Source of the DNA: Cloeon dipterum
Lineage: Eukaryota; Arthropoda; Insecta; Ephemeroptera; Baetidae
DNA: 64,000 bases
Assembly (NCBI RefSeq): GCF_949628265.1
Contig: NC_088789.1
Span: 19,151,883-19,215,882 of the forward strand
Direction of reading: 5' to 3'
Shown here piece after piece: positions 35,892 through 50,000 of this stretch. The position numbers and the translations under genes are program-made. The notes below the pieces were generated by a model. It was not told the DNA's origin and did not search any database. It saw nothing but the letters and a program-made list of their open reading frames with translations. Positions within the stretch are counted from its first letter, which is position 1. Each line of letters begins with the position of its first letter.

Positions 35892-37859
35892 ATGAAGTTC
35901 GCACTACTGCTGGTGAGTTTCTCTGCAGGATTTTTTTTTGCACGGCGTTTCAAATGCCATTTTTTATTATACCTCTTTTGCAAAAATAGAAAAAACAGGA
36001 AAGCCATTTTTACTTTTCTGTTTCACATCATTTTTATCTCTGAGTTCTTTTAGCTGCTTCCACGCTCTCCGATTCTCGCCCCCGCAATTGATTTTCCATG
36101 CCACGTCCCGCACATTTATCTTTTCATCCCCTGATCCAATTTTCGCTTCGCGGAATCTTTCCATTGCCACAATGGAAAATTTTACGCGTACAATCTGCAT
36201 GCAATTTCCAATAAACTGCAATTTTGTTCCCCAGCATGCAGGTGGAGTGCATACTGCAAACAAAATGTATTTGCATGCACTTCCTCCTCAACCGCCATCC
36301 GCACGAACGACTCCGCGGTGTAAATGCACCGCAATTCGCGTTGCAAATCACTTTTTCCCGGCTTTCCGTTCGATACCGTGCATTGAGATAGCTCCCTGAA
36401 GTCATTTGCGATGCAGTAATGCAGTCGAATTGCTTTCCCTTGTGCGAGAGTTACGTTCTCATTCCTCCAATGGACACTTTTACGGAAGTGCAAGCGAATA
36501 AACTCTGCTTATTCGAGGGATGATTTCACTGCTGTCCGTAATTTGCAAAACTCCGGCTGACGTGACTGCGGATGAATGCAAATTAATCGAGATAAGCACG
36601 CGGTAATATCGCTTTTTACAGCCAAAAATTAATTAATCCACGTTGCGTAACCTGGCAAAATTAATTCAATCTTTATAACCGGCAAATAAACCGCGATTCT
36701 ACAAAATGGGGCCTTTTGCTACCTGCTTAATTAATTTTTCGGCGGTCGAGAGTGCGGCTGAAACTTTTTGCGTGTGACCAACAGCCAGATTATTATTTCG
36801 CTTGGAACTAAATTCGAGCTTAAAAGCTCGGCGAGAGCGTTAATATTAAAGCGGCGGTCCTTTGTACCCCTTATGAAAACATTTCCTTAACGCCGGCGCG
36901 AGTAATGAATAGCTCTCGAGTACTTTTTGATGTTGCTGCTTCGGCAACTTTTTCTCCTTTCTTCGCCAAGAGACGCCGCCGCGGCTGCTTATTGCACGCG
37001 GCGTGAACACTTGGGCGTGACGAAAAGCCGCCCCCGCGCTCCACGAAAGAAAGACAAATCCAGCCGAAGCCACTGATTGTTCAACCCTGAAAGCTTCCCG
37101 ATTCGCAACTTTTCTCCTTGAATTGTTTGATGCGCGCATTTCGACCCCTGTGGATTTTGTGAGAGTCGCAAGCGTTATTTGCACCTGAGTTTGCGGTTGG
37201 AAATTAAATCAGCGTGAAAAGTGAGGGCTCTTTGATGTCTCTGCTCTCTGATTCTCACCTAAAGTCTGATTTCGTCATTCGTAATTCCTAAAAATTATTT
37301 AAAACAGTAATACTGTAAGATAGTATACATTTCAAGGTGAGACATTTCATAAAATAAAAATTTGTAAGTGGTTCACGCGGAAAAAACATTCCACTTGACA
37401 GGATAAAATTATAATTTAATGCATCATTTCTGCCGCAATCTACTGAACCGGTTTTAGTCTGCAACAAGAAACATACAATATTTTAACGTCTGTAAAAAAC
37501 TCCAAATGGATGGTGGAGCCATCTGTCAGCAGTTTCTTAATTAAATTCTTCTTACATCACGATGAATCATTTTTTTCTGACCGTCTCTTCCAATTTTGTT
37601 TCAGCTCGTTGCCCTGGCCGTTGTGCTCAGCACAGCTTACGCTCAAGACGTTGAGCAGCCTGCCGAGGCCGCCCCCGCCGAGGGGGATGACCTGAGCACA
37701 GCTGAGCACCGCTACTGGGGCGGCCGCAGGTACTACGGCGGATACGGCGGATACGGAGGATACGGTGGATACGGCGGTTATGGAGGATACAGGCCCTACG
37801 GCGGATATGGAGGCTACTACCGCAGACCCTACTACGGTGGATATGGATACCACGGTTAA
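35892..37859 (+). CDS. Secreted Gly/Tyr-rich small protein, two exons, 91 residues
   Basis: Exon 1 coding is 35892-35912 (MKFALLL, donor gtgagt) and exon 2 is 37605-37859 (acceptor tttcag). The product has the signal peptide MKFALLLLVALAVVLSTAYA, an acidic spacer of about 22 residues (QDVEQPAEAAPAEGDDLSTA), then EHRYWGGRRYYGGYGGYGG and repeated GGY units, an arginine-containing YYRRPYYGG block, and the end GYGYHG. At DNA level the GGATAC/GGCGGA units are near-identical in tandem, which suggests replication slippage. The intron is 1692 nt. The family is that of arthropod glycine-rich secreted proteins (cuticular, antimicrobial or neuropeptide-like); the exact role is not decidable. It has a perfect TATA/Inr pair and an AATAAA 152 nt after the stop. 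It is arranged divergently to the similar gene at 15.6-16.9 kb. Confidence 0.9.
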
Positions 37860-38010
37860 GCTGCTTGCCTGATTTGCAGACGACAACTTGCCTCCGCCGA
37901 CGACCCCAAGACGTACACACCACCATGCCAGTTTCATTATCACTGATTTTGTATGATCAATTTGCTTGTACAATTTCGTACTGATAAATCCATTTGTCGC
38001 ATTTATAAAC

Positions 38011-38016
38011 AATAAA
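38011..38016 (+). terminator. AATAAA polyadenylation signal of the second Gly/Tyr-rich gene
   Basis: It lies 152 nt downstream of the TAA stop at 37857-37859, in AT-rich sequence, at the expected distance. Confidence 0.75.
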
Positions 38017-38019
38017 TTG

Positions 38020-41000
38020 TAAATTTATATAGAACGCAAGGAGTTTTGTTTTGACACGCGAAAATTTATCACTTGATCTTGGCTTTAAATCGAAACTTTT
38101 CAGGTGAATAGAGAGTTAATTTGTTTCAATCTAGGTTCCGAAATTCTTACCCATTTTTATTTTTTATCTCAATTTAAGAAATCTGTACGTGAAGCGGGTT
38201 GGTCACTTAGATACTATTTATTAGATCAAAAACCATTTCTTTAGCAAGCAAGTTAAGTGTACTGTTTTTTCTAAATTATCTTAAAAAGACAAAGAAGTGA
38301 TATTCTTCAATCATAATTTTTCTAATGAATATTTTAAAATTTTAATAGTTTATAGATTTGATACAAAATCCATTGATTTTTTTCTAGTGGGTTTTTTAAA
38401 CAAAGAGTTTGCTTGTCAATGTTCATCCTCTCAGGTTGGATGTTACGCTCAGGGATTGCGTGGTTTGAAAATTAAATAAAGTTCTATCAAAATTATCTAT
38501 CCCCTTTTTCTCGGAAAACACTTTTTTAGATTACCATTAAATAGTAAAACGGCAATTTGAAGCGTTATAGACCATTTCAAAACAGAAATATACTACAAGC
38601 TTGCTCATCATAAAATTTTTGAAACTTATATATGACTGTTTTTTTATTTTACGACAGTCTCAACATTTCAAATCAGCCTATTTTTATTTTTTTTCCAATT
38701 CAAACCATCGAAGAGGTTTAAACTTTATTGAAAAAATAAAAATTCAGTTTCAGTACAAGAGGAATAACCTCAATGTGTTTGAACACTGTTCAAAACAGCA
38801 GCTCGCAAGTGATGAAAAATTGTAGATGGGCTGACGGGACGAAGGGCGTGTGTCATGTGTCAGCAGCAGAAGTATTTGTTTGCTTGTGAATTGAAGCTGA
38901 AATGTAAATGGCTGTGCAGCCGGCGGCCACATGCCCGTGGTGGACGTACGGAGTCACCTCTCAATAATTAATTAGTATTTGCACTTGTGCTTGCTGTTGG
39001 CTGCTGCTGCTGCTACGTCGTTAACACTCGCGGCGGCGGGCGCCGAGAGGAGGCCAGATCAAATAGCGAGACCCCGGCAAGGCGCGCGTTTGTGTGTGCA
39101 CATCCACTCACACGCTTATATTTTGCTGCGCATTGCACGGCGTGTATTGTACACGTTCCACCATTCGATGCAGATGGAACCACCGCAAGAGTGTGGAGAA
39201 GAGCTCCTTGCTATTTTTATAGCAGTTATCACCTGTGATTCTGCGTCTCGCTATGCACCTTTTAACCTTGTTAAAGGGTGTGAATTTTTCTCCTCTCGGC
39301 TTGGTTTTTAGTCCAAATAATTGAAATACTCCAATTTTGAAAAATTTGTTTTTGTTAAATTTTCAAAATAAGCCTTGAAGTTGCCCTATGACTCGTGTGA
39401 ACTTGTGAGAAAATTTCAGAGTGGGTTTCTCTTTTTGTTTCGAGAAATTCCATTTCAAAACTCGCCTTTTTTGTGTTTTGCTAATAATATTGACTCCAAA
39501 TCTCTGGTTCAAATCAGAATGGTCAAAACTGCACACCGTTAGACTCGTCCTGACCTCTCCTGACCAGCCGAAGGGTTTAGGGGATGGGGGAGCTAAATAG
39601 CGTCTTTTTTAATGCAAGAAATGAAAATGGTTATTTTCAGATATTTGAACTGTTCTAAAAATTCCGTTTATATTTTGGAAATTTCCGGAGAGTCTCCATT
39701 GCCGGACATTATACCAAACACTAATTTTTATTTTGCATGATTTTTAATAATTTAAGGATTTCAATGTAAATCGTTTTAAATTTGCTGTTTGCTTTTGAAA
39801 GAGTACAGTAAACAACAGTAAAATATACAAATTCAAAATGAATTTCAGCAATATGGCTTTCACTGCTTGTATTGAAAAATTCATTTTATTAATGAATTAG
39901 AAAAACCGAACAAATGTTATGCCTAATTAATATATTTTTGTGTATATTTTGTGCAAGATCTTTAGTTAATTTTATCATTGTGTATTCTTTTTAACTGCAT
40001 GTGTATACTTAATAAGACATTAATTAATGGCTGAAAATAAAGGCAGTTGAATTTGAAGGAAGATAAAAAATTACAGTTGAATATTAATTGTGCTTGGTGT
40101 AGGAGCCGATTAAAAGCTTGGCGTTATCGCCGCTTCCCCGCCTTTTTTACCGTAGCGGCCGAAAATTAACGCGCAACGATTAATTAATGTGTGGTCTGCC
40201 GTGCGAACCAGCGTCGTCGGGTCGTAAAAAGCTTCAGGGAAAAGGGACACAATTGGCCGTTTTACTACCCTCGGTGAGCGATAAAATTAATTGAGCCCGC
40301 AAGAATTTTATTGTGACGTGGAGCGCGCGCGCGGCGCATTCGAACTGATCGGACACTGTGCACCGGAGCAAAAACTGGCCGGACCCGTTGCTGTTACATA
40401 TTCGGCTGGCAATCAATTCTGCTACGAATAAATCAGAGGGTGACGCAGAGAATTCGCAGGATCAAAATTGGCTGGCGTTGGCGCTCGGCCGCGAAATCAA
40501 ATTTTTTTGCGCGCTAAAACAATTTTTTACATTCGGCACACGCAGAAGAGGCAAAATTTGTAAATGGCAGACTCGAAAAATATCAAATCTGGCTCCAGTA
40601 AAATCAAAAGCGTAAATTTGTTATATCCTTGGATAAAAATTGAAACATGAATTATAAGCTAAAAGTTACATCATTAAGTGTAATAATTTTAAATCTGAAT
40701 AATTTAATCAATAACAACAAATAAAAGTTATCGGCTAAAGATAAATTTTCAACATAGAACATCGACAATTTATTTAGGCACGTTTAGCACAGATAAAAAT
40801 TCTGCTCATTGCAGTGTTTCGAGGGATTACACGGTTGTTAACTGTCAATGTAACCTGTCAATTAATCAACGGGATACAAAAATCCCGACGGAAAAAATGC
40901 TGAATTCTGATCCCTATGTGAAAGCTACACCTGTGATGACGTGAATTTTTTATTTTGGATTTACTAGCCTATTTATATTTCAATCTAAAATTTGCACCGG

Positions 41001-44000
41001 TAATTTTCCCACGGGATTTATTTCCCATTACTATTACTATTTTATGTCAAATTCAATTACATCCTCTCTATTTAAATTAATCTACTAAAATTCTGAATTA
41101 AAAATCCCTTTATCCACAACCGTTTTCGGAATTCAACTAAGCCTAACTCTCTAGATGATAGAAGTCTTTAAAATTTAGTCCTTAAAAAATCCAACTATGG
41201 TCAAATTTTTCATCTTCGCCTTGCATTAAAGTGGATCAGTTCAATTTTTATTTTTCATTTAAATATGCTCTGAAGATCGGGAAATAGCTATTGCCCGTTC
41301 AAATTCCTGAGAAAATCTGCTCCAAAGTCTGCACTTTCTCCTTATTGAAAATACATTTCGCCGTAAGGTGAACTTACCTGACAACTCGCACACCGTTGAA
41401 TAGATAGCGACGAGAGGAATCGAAGTCTAGTACAAATCATTTTTACTGCTGATGTGCCAAAGATATACGCAAATAAAGTATACAATTCAAATTTCAATGT
41501 GATATTTTTCAAAACTATTTTTAATAAAAATTTGCAAACAAATTTATCTTCAAGGTAAAAATCAGAACAAAGAACACGTTTGTCTTAATTTCTGCATAGC
41601 ACAGAGCAAAATATCGGTTTAATGGTGTGTGTCTGTCAAACAGTCCGGAGCAAAGGTCCAAAAGTTTCTGTCTTATGTGGACAACGCTGAAAGAGTTGGC
41701 CGAATTTTCCGTTTGTGCCTCATTTCACTCGTTCCGCTGCGGTCACTCTTTGGGGTCGGCAGAGCGTGCAGTCCCTTTTCTAAAAACTTTGATTGCTTGC
41801 TTTTCAACAGTGTCAGTTAATTGTTCGGCCGGCAGATAAATATCACGCCTTTCCACACGCTCCGGCTTAATTACTCGAGGCAAACACCGAACTCGCCGAG
41901 CTATTGATTGATGAAGGCGGCCGAGGGTACATTCCAGCCCCCGCAACTCAGCTTCAATCGGCTGTCGGTCACAGAGAGCGCACTTTAATTGATTTTATCT
42001 GTCCGCGGAAAACATTTTCAGAGCAGCAATGAGGGACCAGAGAATACAACCGAATCTGGAAATCTATACAACCCGCGCGACGCCGTCGACGAGCGGAATG
42101 TATAACTCACTCACTCCTCTTCCATTCCGCGCTGCCTGTTTGTGCATGTTTACAACAGAATAAAACGAAACGGCGAGCAAAAGGGAAAGTTAATTAGCTC
42201 GCTGGAGCATGCATGCCGCGTGATGAATGAAACAACAGCCACTGTCACGTATTCCATTCGTTTTATTTATTCTCCATCAAACCCTGTCAGAGCAAGAGCA
42301 AGAGAGAATCAGGGTTGAGAATTTAAGACGAACGCCTTTTTCTTTATTTATTTTTCATACGAAAAGAAGCCTCAATATTAAGACTTTTCAGCCTAAATGA
42401 AAACAGTTTGGAACCATCTTTTAAGTTCAAAATAGTCTAACACTATAACCAATAACTTGTAAAGTCTGAAAAAAGCAACAAAAACACATAAAATTCAAAT
42501 AATCGGTGCATTTAAACTTTTACAACAATATTTTTTTCTTGTTTTTCAATAACCTAAAAGATTATTTTTGAAACTTGATTGTTCTAGTAAAGGGAATAGC
42601 AAAATTAATAGTGAAAATTTTTATCGTGTTTAATGAAACACATTCACAAAAACTGTTGGTTTTGCATTAAAGTTGTTAAAAAAGGTTTTGCCAGTTGATC
42701 TTGGGAAATCCCATTAATATGTCAATTTTTTCATAAAACATTAACAAAATTAGTCAGAATTATTCCTTAAAACAAAAATTCTTAAAAAAATACCATATAC
42801 CTATAAAAATGTGGTGTAATTGGCAAGAAAACCACTAGGGAAATGGACAAAAAAAGTCTAAATAAGACGTCTAAATGGAGCCCAAGCCTGTCTAAAAATA
42901 TCTTTCTTTTCTGTAAAAAACGTCTAAAATTCCCAACCCTGGGGAGAATACTGGATCTGTCGTTTGGAGCTGTACCACATCGTCCGGAAGCGAAGGTTCC
43001 ACGCGGGGGAGGGCGAGCCGCCGAGCAACAGTGACGCGCGTGGAGATAAAGAAATGGAAAAAGTTCCAGCGAGAAAGAGAAGCCGACGACAACTCTCTGC
43101 TCTCTATCCTTGCATAGAGAGGAGAATGCGTGATCAATACACGGCAGATGAGCGGGGTGATTTCCGCGAGAGTTAAGTTCAATTTCAAACGCATTGTCAT
43201 TCTAATTTGAAAGCGATGAAAACTGGATCGAATGAAGCGTGTGCGCTCGCAAACACAATGGGAGGATCGGAACAGCAGCAAAATACGAGCTAAAGAGGAA
43301 TGATACTCGTAAAATCAAGTAAAAAATTAGGGCAAGTACCTTTTTGTGAAGTTTTGGTCGCTCCAGTTAGGATTTTGATGTTTTTTGTCTTTTTTAAACT
43401 AAAAAATAAAAAATTTCTGCTTAATGAAATAATTTTCCCCCTTAAAAAATTATCTCAAGTTAACTGGAATACCCCATTCCGTTTTATTCTAGGTTTTAAT
43501 TTAGTATATCTTAAAATTAAGTGGAGTTCTCATAAAATAATTAAAAAATTTAAATATTTTGGACTAGACTACGAGCAGATTCATTCCTCTTTAATCGTCA
43601 ATAGACAGTGCACCGGAGTGACGACTGACGAGTTTGATTCACTGCGTGCAAAATTGATCACAATAGAGAGGAAGCTGCGAGGTTCAAATTATCATTATTT
43701 CGCGCATGCACCACCAAGCATTGGGAGTTCCACGAAAGCGAAATATTGAGTTGGCAAATTTCCATCACTCTGGTCTTGTTTACTGCAATGGATTGATTTC
43801 AACCCTGCCGGCTCTCGGAATGCCAGACTTATGCAGGTGAATGGACCAAATTGAATTAATCCGCGTTGATCGTGAAAGACGGGCACATCACGCGTATTCA
43901 ATTCACACAACGCACCACGCGAGCGAGTGAGTGTGTGTGTGATCTAGGATATTAATCAGAGCGTTGCCCACGCGGTTCGCCGCTGGACTGCGGTTGATAG

Positions 44001-47000
44001 ACCAGCGGCATAATGTCGTTCGTTGCATTAGGGCGAGTGTTGTAGCTCGCTTAACAAGATTTGATGCGAGATAATTTGCCATGTAAGCATGAAGATTGTT
44101 GTGGGACTTGTACATGCACAGACCGCAATAATCCAATAATGCCCATGTCTATAAATAGATCATGAAGATCATGGTCGAAAAGACAAAGCTTAATTAAATT
44201 TAATCAAAATTCTCCTCTGATGGTAATAAAAAAAGCTTTCGAAACACGTGGAGTTCTTTGCTCCAAGGTAAATTTGTATACATGATACAGCGCCCAGAAC
44301 TAACCCCTTTGGAAAAATTCTAATTTTTTCTCGGAAAATAAAAAATGAACAATAGCAATAAGTTAGTATTATTGTTAAATACATACTGCCTATAAAACCA
44401 GAATTACCTAAATTGCACAAAAACTATTTTTGAAATTTTCTGCAATTATTCTAAACATTTGTAAATATACACTGATCTTTCTGGCTATACAATTTCATTA
44501 AATTAAAAATTTCCTTTGAGTTGATGCCACGGTATTGTCTAAAAATCATCTTTGATAAATAGGGGACGAAGCTAACTAAAAGGAAGTCAACAGATGGTTA
44601 AATTTGTTTCAGTAGTCATGTCTTTTATTTTATTCAACATGTAACATCCGTCAGTTTTGAGAATTCTATTGCACAGACGAAAGGAATGAGTATAATTCGG
44701 ATAATTTGACATCATAATTATGCAGGAAAGATTATGTTTTTTGATATCAAATCAAAATTTGATTATGAATTTTCTCAGCGGTTACAAGTAAAAATTATTT
44801 TCGTCAACACTCGCATTGCAATAACATTGTTTAGCGATTTATAATTTCACACCTAGTACACGCTTTTGATAAATTTCCAACCACAAAACACTCACTGCTT
44901 TGACCAGAAAGAGAGACAGAGAGAGAGGAAAAAAATATGTAAAATCCCGCTTTGACAGGGTATGCGTGCCCTGCATAAAAATTACAACGGTGAAATGGCT
45001 GCACTGGCTTGTTGTGCGTGCTTGTTTTGACGTATTTGCTCTGGTTCCATGCAACGACACAGCAAACATGCGAAATTGTACACGCGGTGGATTGATGAAT
45101 TGCTGCCAGGAAATTAGAGGCTGGGTGGTCAATAGTTGTGCGTGTGTTCCAGCTACATCACATAAGATTTGTCCATTTCGTCTCCAACCTGAGGTTAATT
45201 ATTTTTATTTATTGCGTTCGGAGCGAACGTCCAACAATAGTCTCCGATGAGCATGTTTAAATTCGGGGTTGTTGTGCGAATTGGACCGAATGGGCTCAGA
45301 ATATTCGGTCCAACTGGACAACAGAGGTTGCGGAGGATTGTCCAGACACTTTGCTCCAATTCGGCACAGAGAGAACGATGTTGTAACATAAAGTTTAGTT
45401 TATAGCTATAGATATACATACCGTAGAATTCGGAAAACATTAACACATCGTCTCACACGAACTGGCTATTTACACGGTAAAAAATATCACAGACCTTAGA
45501 TTACCTTCCGAGATTTAAAATGAGCCAACGTTGAATTATTTGGAATTTGTTTGCACACTGATTGGTCTCTAATTTAATTCGATTGAAGTGATTACCCTGG
45601 TCGGTCAGGTGGAAGATTGTCTAAGGAGTGTGGCTCGAGCAACAACATTTTATACATTTAGATATCACATTCAGTTTTGTGTGAATCTCTCACTCGGCTA
45701 ATCCCTCACAAAGGATGCACTGTTAGCATGATATTTTCGCTCGGCAAGCCGCCAAAATCGATGCGAATGTTTTTGAAATTTCTCGTCGCCCTTGAGGAGT
45801 GAACAACTCGGTCTTTAAAGCAACAGCTGTTACTTCTGGCACACAGCTCCGTAAATGAGTTTCGAGTGCGCAGTTGGATTAACTTTGGCGATGATGTTTC
45901 GCCGTCACGACAACCAAATGCATAACTCACTTTGCTCGCAGCCTCCAGCTGAAGACGTCGAATTAGAGCGAGACAAAGAGGAAAATAAACTTTGCAGAAC
46001 ATATTTTCACGAGGCGGAAACACGATGCATAAAATTATCTCCACATAAAACTTAAATTAATATTATAAAAATAAAAACAATGTATTCAACCAAAATGTAC
46101 AATAATCTTTGAATATTTCTTTAAAAAATGACGCCCATCAAAGTTTCAGATATATTTTTTGTATATGAAGAACACGAAATTTTTTTATAAACGGGGGCTT
46201 TCAGAGTTTTTAAGTTCATTTTGGTGTTTGAAGCCATTAACAGATAGTGCCACGATTAATTTATTAATTTTGTTGGTACTCCGACTTTGATTTCAGATTC
46301 AACCCTGCTACTGTGCTATCTTAGCGTAAAAATATTTAATTTTTCGTGGTGGAAACCAAAATCAGTTCCGCAAATTGCAGAAAATATGTAAGATTTTTGT
46401 TGTGAAAAACTGTTTTAAGGTTTCTACTGCAAGTTTGGTTTTCAGCACTTAAAAACGTCTTTTTACACCGAGGTGGCACAGCAGCAGGATATATAATCTG
46501 ATATCGCAGAGTACCCGAAAATATATAATAATAATTGCACGGTGACGCCTTCTGTTGACGGCTTAAGATTATCTAATTCTAATTCTTTGGCTGAAAATAA
46601 TTGAGCAAAATATTTCAAACATCTTTGGCAAACTCAGAAATAATATTGCTATTGCACATCAAATAAATAAATGTCATCGTGAAAAAATTGAAGAGATCAA
46701 TGACGACTAGAATTCTGATATACGGGAGAAAAATTATTGCAATGAGTATACATTTTTACCAAATACTCACTTCTGAGAAAATTGTCCGTGAATCTAAGTC
46801 TTGATCACGGAAAAATTCCAAATTTTTATCAAATATCAACACAAAATTAAATTTGAATCGTACAATTTTTCAAGATGATAAAAAATCGTGATGACTTATA
46901 TTACAAGATATTATTTTTTATCCATTGCACACTTTAGTATTTAATTGTTGGAAAAAAACACTCATAATTATTTGCATAGAAGTATTAAAAAATTATAAAC

Positions 47001-47038
47001 AGTGCATCCCGCATGAATGAGCACGCAACATTACAACA
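38020..47038. other. About 9 kb intergenic, no supported gene
   Basis: AT-rich sequence with GC-rich patches at 38980-39080, 40100-40500 and 42960-43100. No open frame here shows family content or splice context. The distal part (below 47038) must contain the 3' UTR of the minus-strand GPCR; a TTTATT at 46259-46264 is one possible polyadenylation site. A 20-bp hairpin lies at 45271-45322. Confidence 0.4.
45271..45322. repeat. Short inverted repeat (hairpin)
   Basis: TTGGACCGAAT at 45281-45291 is the exact reverse complement of ATTCGGTCCAA at 45303-45313. The outer GTTGT and ACAAC bases extend an imperfect stem to about 20 bp. It may be chance or the trace of a transposon end. Confidence 0.5.
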
Positions 47039-50000
47039 TTAGACAGAAATCTCGTTGGTGAAGTGCGTTTTGTCGTCGAGAGTGATGGTGCTGTTGGCCA
47101 GCTTGGTGAGGCTGCGGTTGAGCGCGGCCGACTCGACGGTCATGTCCAGCTCCTGCGACTCGTCCTCATTGTCCACGCTGTCAACGCGACCCATGGCGGC
47201 GCACACGATCTTGTCCGTCACCGCGGCTATCACATTGTTCAAGCTGTGGCCGTCGCGCGACTCGATCGGGCTGTCGTCGCCGTCGCCATCCTCGTCGTCC
47301 ACCTCGCCGATCACGCGCTGGATGGCCGCGATTTTGCACAACACGCGACGGTTCGTGCCCATCTTCACGTGCCGCTGCCGCAGCAACTCCAGCTGCGAGC
47401 TCAGCCTGTCCAACTCCAACTGCAACAGCAATATTAGCAGCGATAAATTTCCGGTGCACGTGATTGCAGGTTAATTGACCTTTCCCAGGGTCACGGAAAT
47501 TCATCTTGTTTTAACTAAATTAATTTCTTTTAATGAATTTCGTAAATAATAATGAAATGTAGCCGATGAGGTAGTGAAAATATAAGTCAAGAGCTTTATC
47601 TATTTATTTTTTGGAGAATCCTGCTCTGGCGCTATGAGCTCACCGAGTCCCAATAGCAGCGCCAAACGGAAAACATGGGGCTGGAGGAACCGGGTCTTAA
47701 ATGAAAAAGCCGGTTCTCACAGCAAATCAGGAGAGGCAAAGTTTATTTAATCCTATAGAATTTTTAGCTGTTGAGCAAAACAGAAATGCTTTTCTAGGGG
47801 TTAAAAAAAATATATATTGAAAGTTGAGAAGCCGAGTTTTAATACTAAGCGATGAAAAAACGAGAAGCAGTGCGTCGCTGAGTAGTGCCAAAACAAGTCA
47901 AAGAGTTTGTGCGGGAATCGAGAGCTACTAACTTTTCCTCTTCGCTAGCCACCGCTGAATAATTACACGCGATTCAGCAGAGCACGTCGTGTTTACTTTG
48001 AAAGCGGTATTTCTTTGAGTCGTGCTCAGTGACTCTTTCAGCGCCGCATTATGCAAATAATGAATGGTCTTGGCTTACCGCAGCAATTAATAAGAGAGCT
48101 TTTAAAAAGACGCGTTGGTCACCAAGCATGCGGGCCACCCCATCAGAGACGGACGCGAACGAACGAAAAATCATCGCAGCCCCGCGAGGCGGCGCGTTGA
48201 TCATTTTTATTGAGCTCTATTTCACGACGGAGAGAAGAATTGCGTCTATTACGGACGTGGACCGCTCCTTTTTTCCTTGCTCCGGATAAGGGTGCACGTT
48301 ATTAATTATTTTTAATGGTGTTGCCTGCGCAGCGGCCTTAGATCAACAAGCAAGCAATGAGCAATGGGTAACTGCATGAATTGAGGTCAGACAAGAGTAA
48401 TTTACAGTTGGAGAAGCATCACTTTTTTGCAACCTTCACAAGAAGCAAAGAGATTACATCATATCATGTCTAATTATTCCTCGGTACACTGCTGTATGTA
48501 TTTTTTAAATCAGTTTGAGATTGAAACTTTTGTGGATTTTTATTTGAGATAATTCTGAATGTGGAGCATAGTTGCTCTGCTGATCCGCAATAAAATCACT
48601 TTTAATCTAATTCATGCATACTATCTGCAGTGTTTGTTCCATATAGTTTGCATGGATTATCTCAAATAAAAACCACAGAAGTTTCAATCTCATACTGATT
48701 TAAAAATACATATTCCCATTTTTCCTCAACTGAAGTAACCCTGACCCCATTTTTAAAGGGAAATTGAACTTAATTGGTGACTAAAATTAGCAGCTAGTTG
48801 AACAGCTTATTAGTTTGAACATAAAACTCAGCAATGTGCAAAATTAAGTCAACATAAAAGTTTAACGCTTCAACTTCAGATTTATTTAGTAAATATTTTT
48901 ATTTTTAAATCCGCCAAAACAAATTCATGTGCCGTAAAATATTCTAATGAAAAATACCAACCTTTAAAAAAATTTCAACCGTAAAAGTTAAATAAAACGA
49001 GCATCCCTATTTATCAGCACTTCATTTTAAATGTTGGTTTTACATAATTAAACCCAAAAAAATGTAAGGAAACGCCCTCATTTCTATTCGGCTTTGAACA
49101 TTAATGTGCATATTAATACGAACGGCCACAATTTTTGCAATTGATAATAAAAATAATTGCTTTCAACCCTGCGTTAATTTTCAAAATTCTTTGAGGATCT
49201 CAAGCGATTAAAAATTGACGATGAGTACGCAGATCATCATTTGCTGCAATATATATGTGAGGACGTTTTAGCTCTTACGGCGGAACATTAAAGCATTAAT
49301 AAGACTAAAAGCGTATTAAAGTTTCACGGCTGCACTCTTTTTCCCGCGTCAAGGTGCGCTCTTTGAGTTATTAAAGCTTCATTACACTCGCGAGTATGAC
49401 CCCCCAGGACGGGGAGCTCTAAGATCCGATAATAAATTCCGCTCATTTCCTGCTCTCCGCGTACTCGTGCAGAAAGTTTCATCTGCCGCTAATGCTATAT
49501 TACTTTTTTCACGCGAACTTTGCTTTCAAAAGCGGAAAGTAATCTATTTTTCCGCTAGCAACTCTCCTCCGCTGCATGACCTCGGTCAGCGTGAGCACAC
49601 GGCTCAAAGTCGATCAATCTCAACTGGGCCAAAGGAGAAAATTATCGGGTGCACACGGCATATATTCAATTAGGCCTGCTAGAATTTCATGAGCTCATCG
49701 GAGACGAACGACGGACCTGCATTAGGAAATTGACTTTGATCGTGTGTGTGTAGATTTCTCGTCCGCTGATGCAAGAGGGAAAATCTCCATCCGCTGAAGG
49801 TTATCGGAGGGTTAACAACTGCTGCTGCAGCACGCTTGGCTCTTTGTTCGCGAGAGACGAGGCAAAAAGCTTTCTGAAGATGGAATTCTCGCTCGAGGGT
49901 GACAAACTCGCGTGATTATGATGTCTTCCTGCCAGAGATAATGCACTGCGCGTGATGGGGAAAGATCTCTTGCTGCGCGCGGATGAAATGGAGCGCGAAA

